Origin: JAWKXU01 sp020446465
GTDB taxonomy: Bacteria; Pseudomonadota; Alphaproteobacteria; Sphingomonadales; Sphingomonadaceae
Length of the DNA stretch: 64,000 bases
Assembly: GCA_041396845.1 (NCBI GenBank)
Contig: JAWKXU010000002.1
Location: 124,001-188,000 of the forward strand
Reading direction: 5' to 3'
The translations under genes and the position numbers were made by a program. This document shows positions 62,244-64,000 of the stretch, in pieces (position 1 is the first letter of the stretch; each line of letters starts with the position of its first letter). Under the pieces are notes generated by a model, which had not been told where the DNA came from, made no database searches, and saw only the letters and a program-made list of their open reading frames with translations.

Positions 62244-64000
62244 GTGATCGAGTTTCAGGAAGGCGCAGTCGCGCGCGGGGCCGCGTATGCGCGATCATCA
62301 GGCCTATCGCATTTCGGGCAGTTCAATTTCAGGTCAACAAGGGTGAGCCAGGCAGTTCTTGTCACGGCGCTGGCCGTGATGGCCTTGCCCGCAACTGGTC
62401 ATGCGCAAGCAGCGCCCGACTCAGACCTGCGCGATAGTTCTGGCGCACAACCCATCATCGTATCGGGCACGCGCATCGCAGCGCCGCAATCCGCACTGCC
62501 ATATCCCGTCACTGCCATTGACGCGGAGGTCATCCGCAACAGCGGCGAGACAAACCTTACGGACATCCTTGCCGACTATCCCGCGCTCACCAGTTCCTAC
62601 ACGTCCGAAGATGGAGCGGGGTCCATCGCCGGGCTGGGCGGCGTTGGCCTGAACCTGCTCAACCTGCGTAATCTTGGCACCCAGCGCACGCTGGTTCTGG
62701 TGGACGGGAAGCGGCACGTTGCATCCGTTCCGGGGTCCAGTTCGGTGGACATTAACACGATCTCTGTGGATCTGGTGGAACGCGTCGATATCGTCACCGG
62801 CGGCACATCAGCCATTTATGGCGCGGACGCGGTGGCAGGTGTTGTCAATTTTGTGATGCGGCGCGATTTTGAAGGGCTGCGCGCCCGCGCACAAGGCGGC
62901 GTTTCCACCCATGGCGATGCGCAAAGCTATATTGCATCGCTGACGGCAGGAACAAACTTTGCCGATGATCGTGGCAACCTGGCCGGAAGTTTCGAATATG
63001 GACGGGAAGACAGCCTGCTGCTGTCTGATCGCGCGGCCTTTCGCACCGACAGCTTCGCCAGTTTCTTTGCCAATCCCGCCGATGGCAGCGGCGCGGCGGA
63101 CGATCCTGCGATCCCGGACAACATCCCGTTCAGCAACTTGCGCTATGCAACCTCCAGCCCGATCAGCGCGATTGATCTCAATTTCGATTTCCGGCCCGAT
63201 ATGCTGGGTGACGGCACCCCGTTCGACCGGGGCGTTCCGGCAGGTTCCGCCTTTACCAGCGGTGGCAGCGGCACCCCGTTGGCAGACTATATCGGTGACA
63301 TCGCACCGCAAGTCGATCGCTATATCGGGAACCTCAACCTGACATATACCCTGGGTGACGGCCTGACTTTCAGTGCTCAGGGCAAATATGCGCGCGTGGA
63401 CAGCCGTTCGCTCAGCCAGCCGACTTATGACGGTTTCATCACTGTCAGCACAGGCAATCCCTTCGTTCCTGCCGGATTGCAAAGCCCGCTTGCCAATGGT
63501 TACGCCACGCTGGGCACGGTCATGATTACCGGGCGCGACAATTTCGACCTTGGCCGCCGCGCGCAAGCCAACCGGCGTGAAACATGGCGCGGCGCGCTGG
63601 GGCTGGAATGGGACATCAGCCCCGACGTCAGCTTTGCAGCAAACTATGTCTATGGGCGCTCCAGAATTGTGACGCGCCAGCAGAACACCCGCTACAATGA
63701 CCGTTTCTTCGCTGCGCTCGATGCAGTGGACCAGGGCCAGTTCCTTACCGGCACGCCCAACGGCAATGTGGTTTGCCGATCAGACCTGTTCGGCACGGCG
63801 CTTGTTTCAAGCCAGTTCCTGACAGGCGCATTCAACTTCGCACAGCATCCAGCCCTCTCCTTCACGCCGGGGCCGAACAGCGGCTGCGTCCCCATCAACC
63901 CTTTCGTCAATGGGCAAAGCGCGGCCGCAGTGGACTGGATCATGACCGACACGACGGACCGCAGCACCATCACCCAGCATGTCGCCAGCGCCACACTTTC
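62244..64000 (+). CDS. TonB-dependent receptor, N-terminal part (gene runs off the window)
   Basis: The frame is open to the window end. A likely signal peptide (SQAVLVTALAVMALPATGHAQ) begins at a GTG at 62343; a GTG at 62244 with GGGGGC upstream would give a 33-residue N-terminal extension. The plug domain is clear: PIIVSGTRIAAP, VLVDGKRHVASVPG, VERVDIVTGGTSAIYGADAV and GVVNFVMRRDFEG, then barrel strands. The substrate is unknown; sphingomonads carry many such receptors. Confidence 0.9.
   Translation, partial: MIEFQEGAVARGAAYARSSGLSHFGQFNFRSTRVSQAVLVTALAVMALPATGHAQAAPDSDLRDSSGAQPIIVSGTRIAAPQSALPYPVTAIDAEVIRNSGETNLTDILADYPALTSSYTSEDGAGSIAGLGGVGLNLLNLRNLGTQRTLVLVDGKRHVASVPGSSSVDINTISVDLVERVDIVTGGTSAIYGADAVAGVVNFVMRRDFEGLRARAQGGVSTHGDAQSYIASLTAGTNFADDRGNLAGSFEYGREDSLLLSDRAAFRTDSFASFFANPADGSGAADDPAIPDNIPFSNLRYATSSPISAIDLNFDFRPDMLGDGTPFDRGVPAGSAFTSGGSGTPLADYIGDIAPQVDRYIGNLNLTYTLGDGLTFSAQGKYARVDSRSLSQPTYDGFITVSTGNPFVPAGLQSPLANGYATLGTVMITGRDNFDLGRRAQANRRETWRGALGLEWDISPDVSFAANYVYGRSRIVTRQQNTRYNDRFFAALDAVDQGQFLTGTPNGNVVCRSDLFGTALVSSQFLTGAFNFAQHPALSFTPGPNSGCVPINPFVNGQSAAAVDWIMTDTTDRSTITQHVASATL

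Noticed and set aside
1..64000. CRISPR arrays, tRNA or rRNA genes, insertion sequences, toxin-antitoxin or phage-defence system
   Set aside because: No repeat-spacer pattern, tRNA-like cloverleaf, transposase or defence gene was recognised in any gap or frame.

Overview
The window looks like core chromosome of an alphaproteobacterium, most probably a sphingomonad (Sphingomonadales). The indications are a leftward division and cell-wall (dcw) cluster with alphaproteobacterial gene order, the argS-SPOR-nagZ-scpA-scpB-tatABC block, the ispH-thrB-rnhA block, a Caulobacter-type cpa/tad pilus locus, CcmAB, a meso-DAP-type MurE and a TonB-dependent receptor. The genus is inference. No tRNA, rRNA, CRISPR array, insertion sequence or prophage was seen, and composition looks even throughout.

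Region 1 (1-15650, minus strand): mraZ-rsmH-ftsL-ftsI-murE-murF-mraY-murD-ftsW-murG-murC-murB-ddl-ftsQ. All junctions but one overlap or abut (mostly ATGA or TGATG), so the cluster is probably one translationally coupled transcript. Upstream of mraZ are a strong sigma70-like promoter and GGGA repeats with about 10-bp phasing that look like MraZ operators.

Region 2 (15676-30028): an uncharacterised DUF4350/GldG-like protein and a small membrane protein, cysK, a 2Fe-2S ferredoxin, an AlkA-type glycosylase, an SDR, a pterin dehydratase, ccmAB, a palindromic intergenic repeat, map, a DUF3298 lipoprotein, an M17 aminopeptidase, an SH3-only protein, argC, glnB-glnA, a 3-hydroxybutyrate dehydrogenase and an isolated phage-type lysozyme.

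Region 3 (30012-41233): tamB and tamA (outer-membrane assembly), the N-end-rule transferase bpt, threonine dehydratase, a 3-hydroxyisobutyrate-dehydrogenase-like enzyme, and an exported amidohydrolase homologue that seems to have lost its metal-binding motifs.

Region 4 (41236-53837): the tat operon, scpAB, nagZ, a SPOR protein, argS, a lipoprotein, ispH, thrB, rnhA, a DUF1508 mini-protein, a DadA-like oxidoreductase and a lysophospholipase-like hydrolase.

Region 5 (53836-64000): a Flp/Tad pilus locus (cpaA-cpaB-cpaC-cpaD-cpaE-tadB-tadC) in which the assembly ATPase gene cpaF is absent from its usual place, a strong terminator, mtnP, and the start of a TonB-dependent receptor that runs off the window.

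Most of the window is housekeeping. The best leads are the apparently dead amidohydrolase, the cpaF-less pilus locus, the MraZ-box layout, the palindromic repeat, the catalytic-domain-less SH3 gene and the solitary lysozyme.
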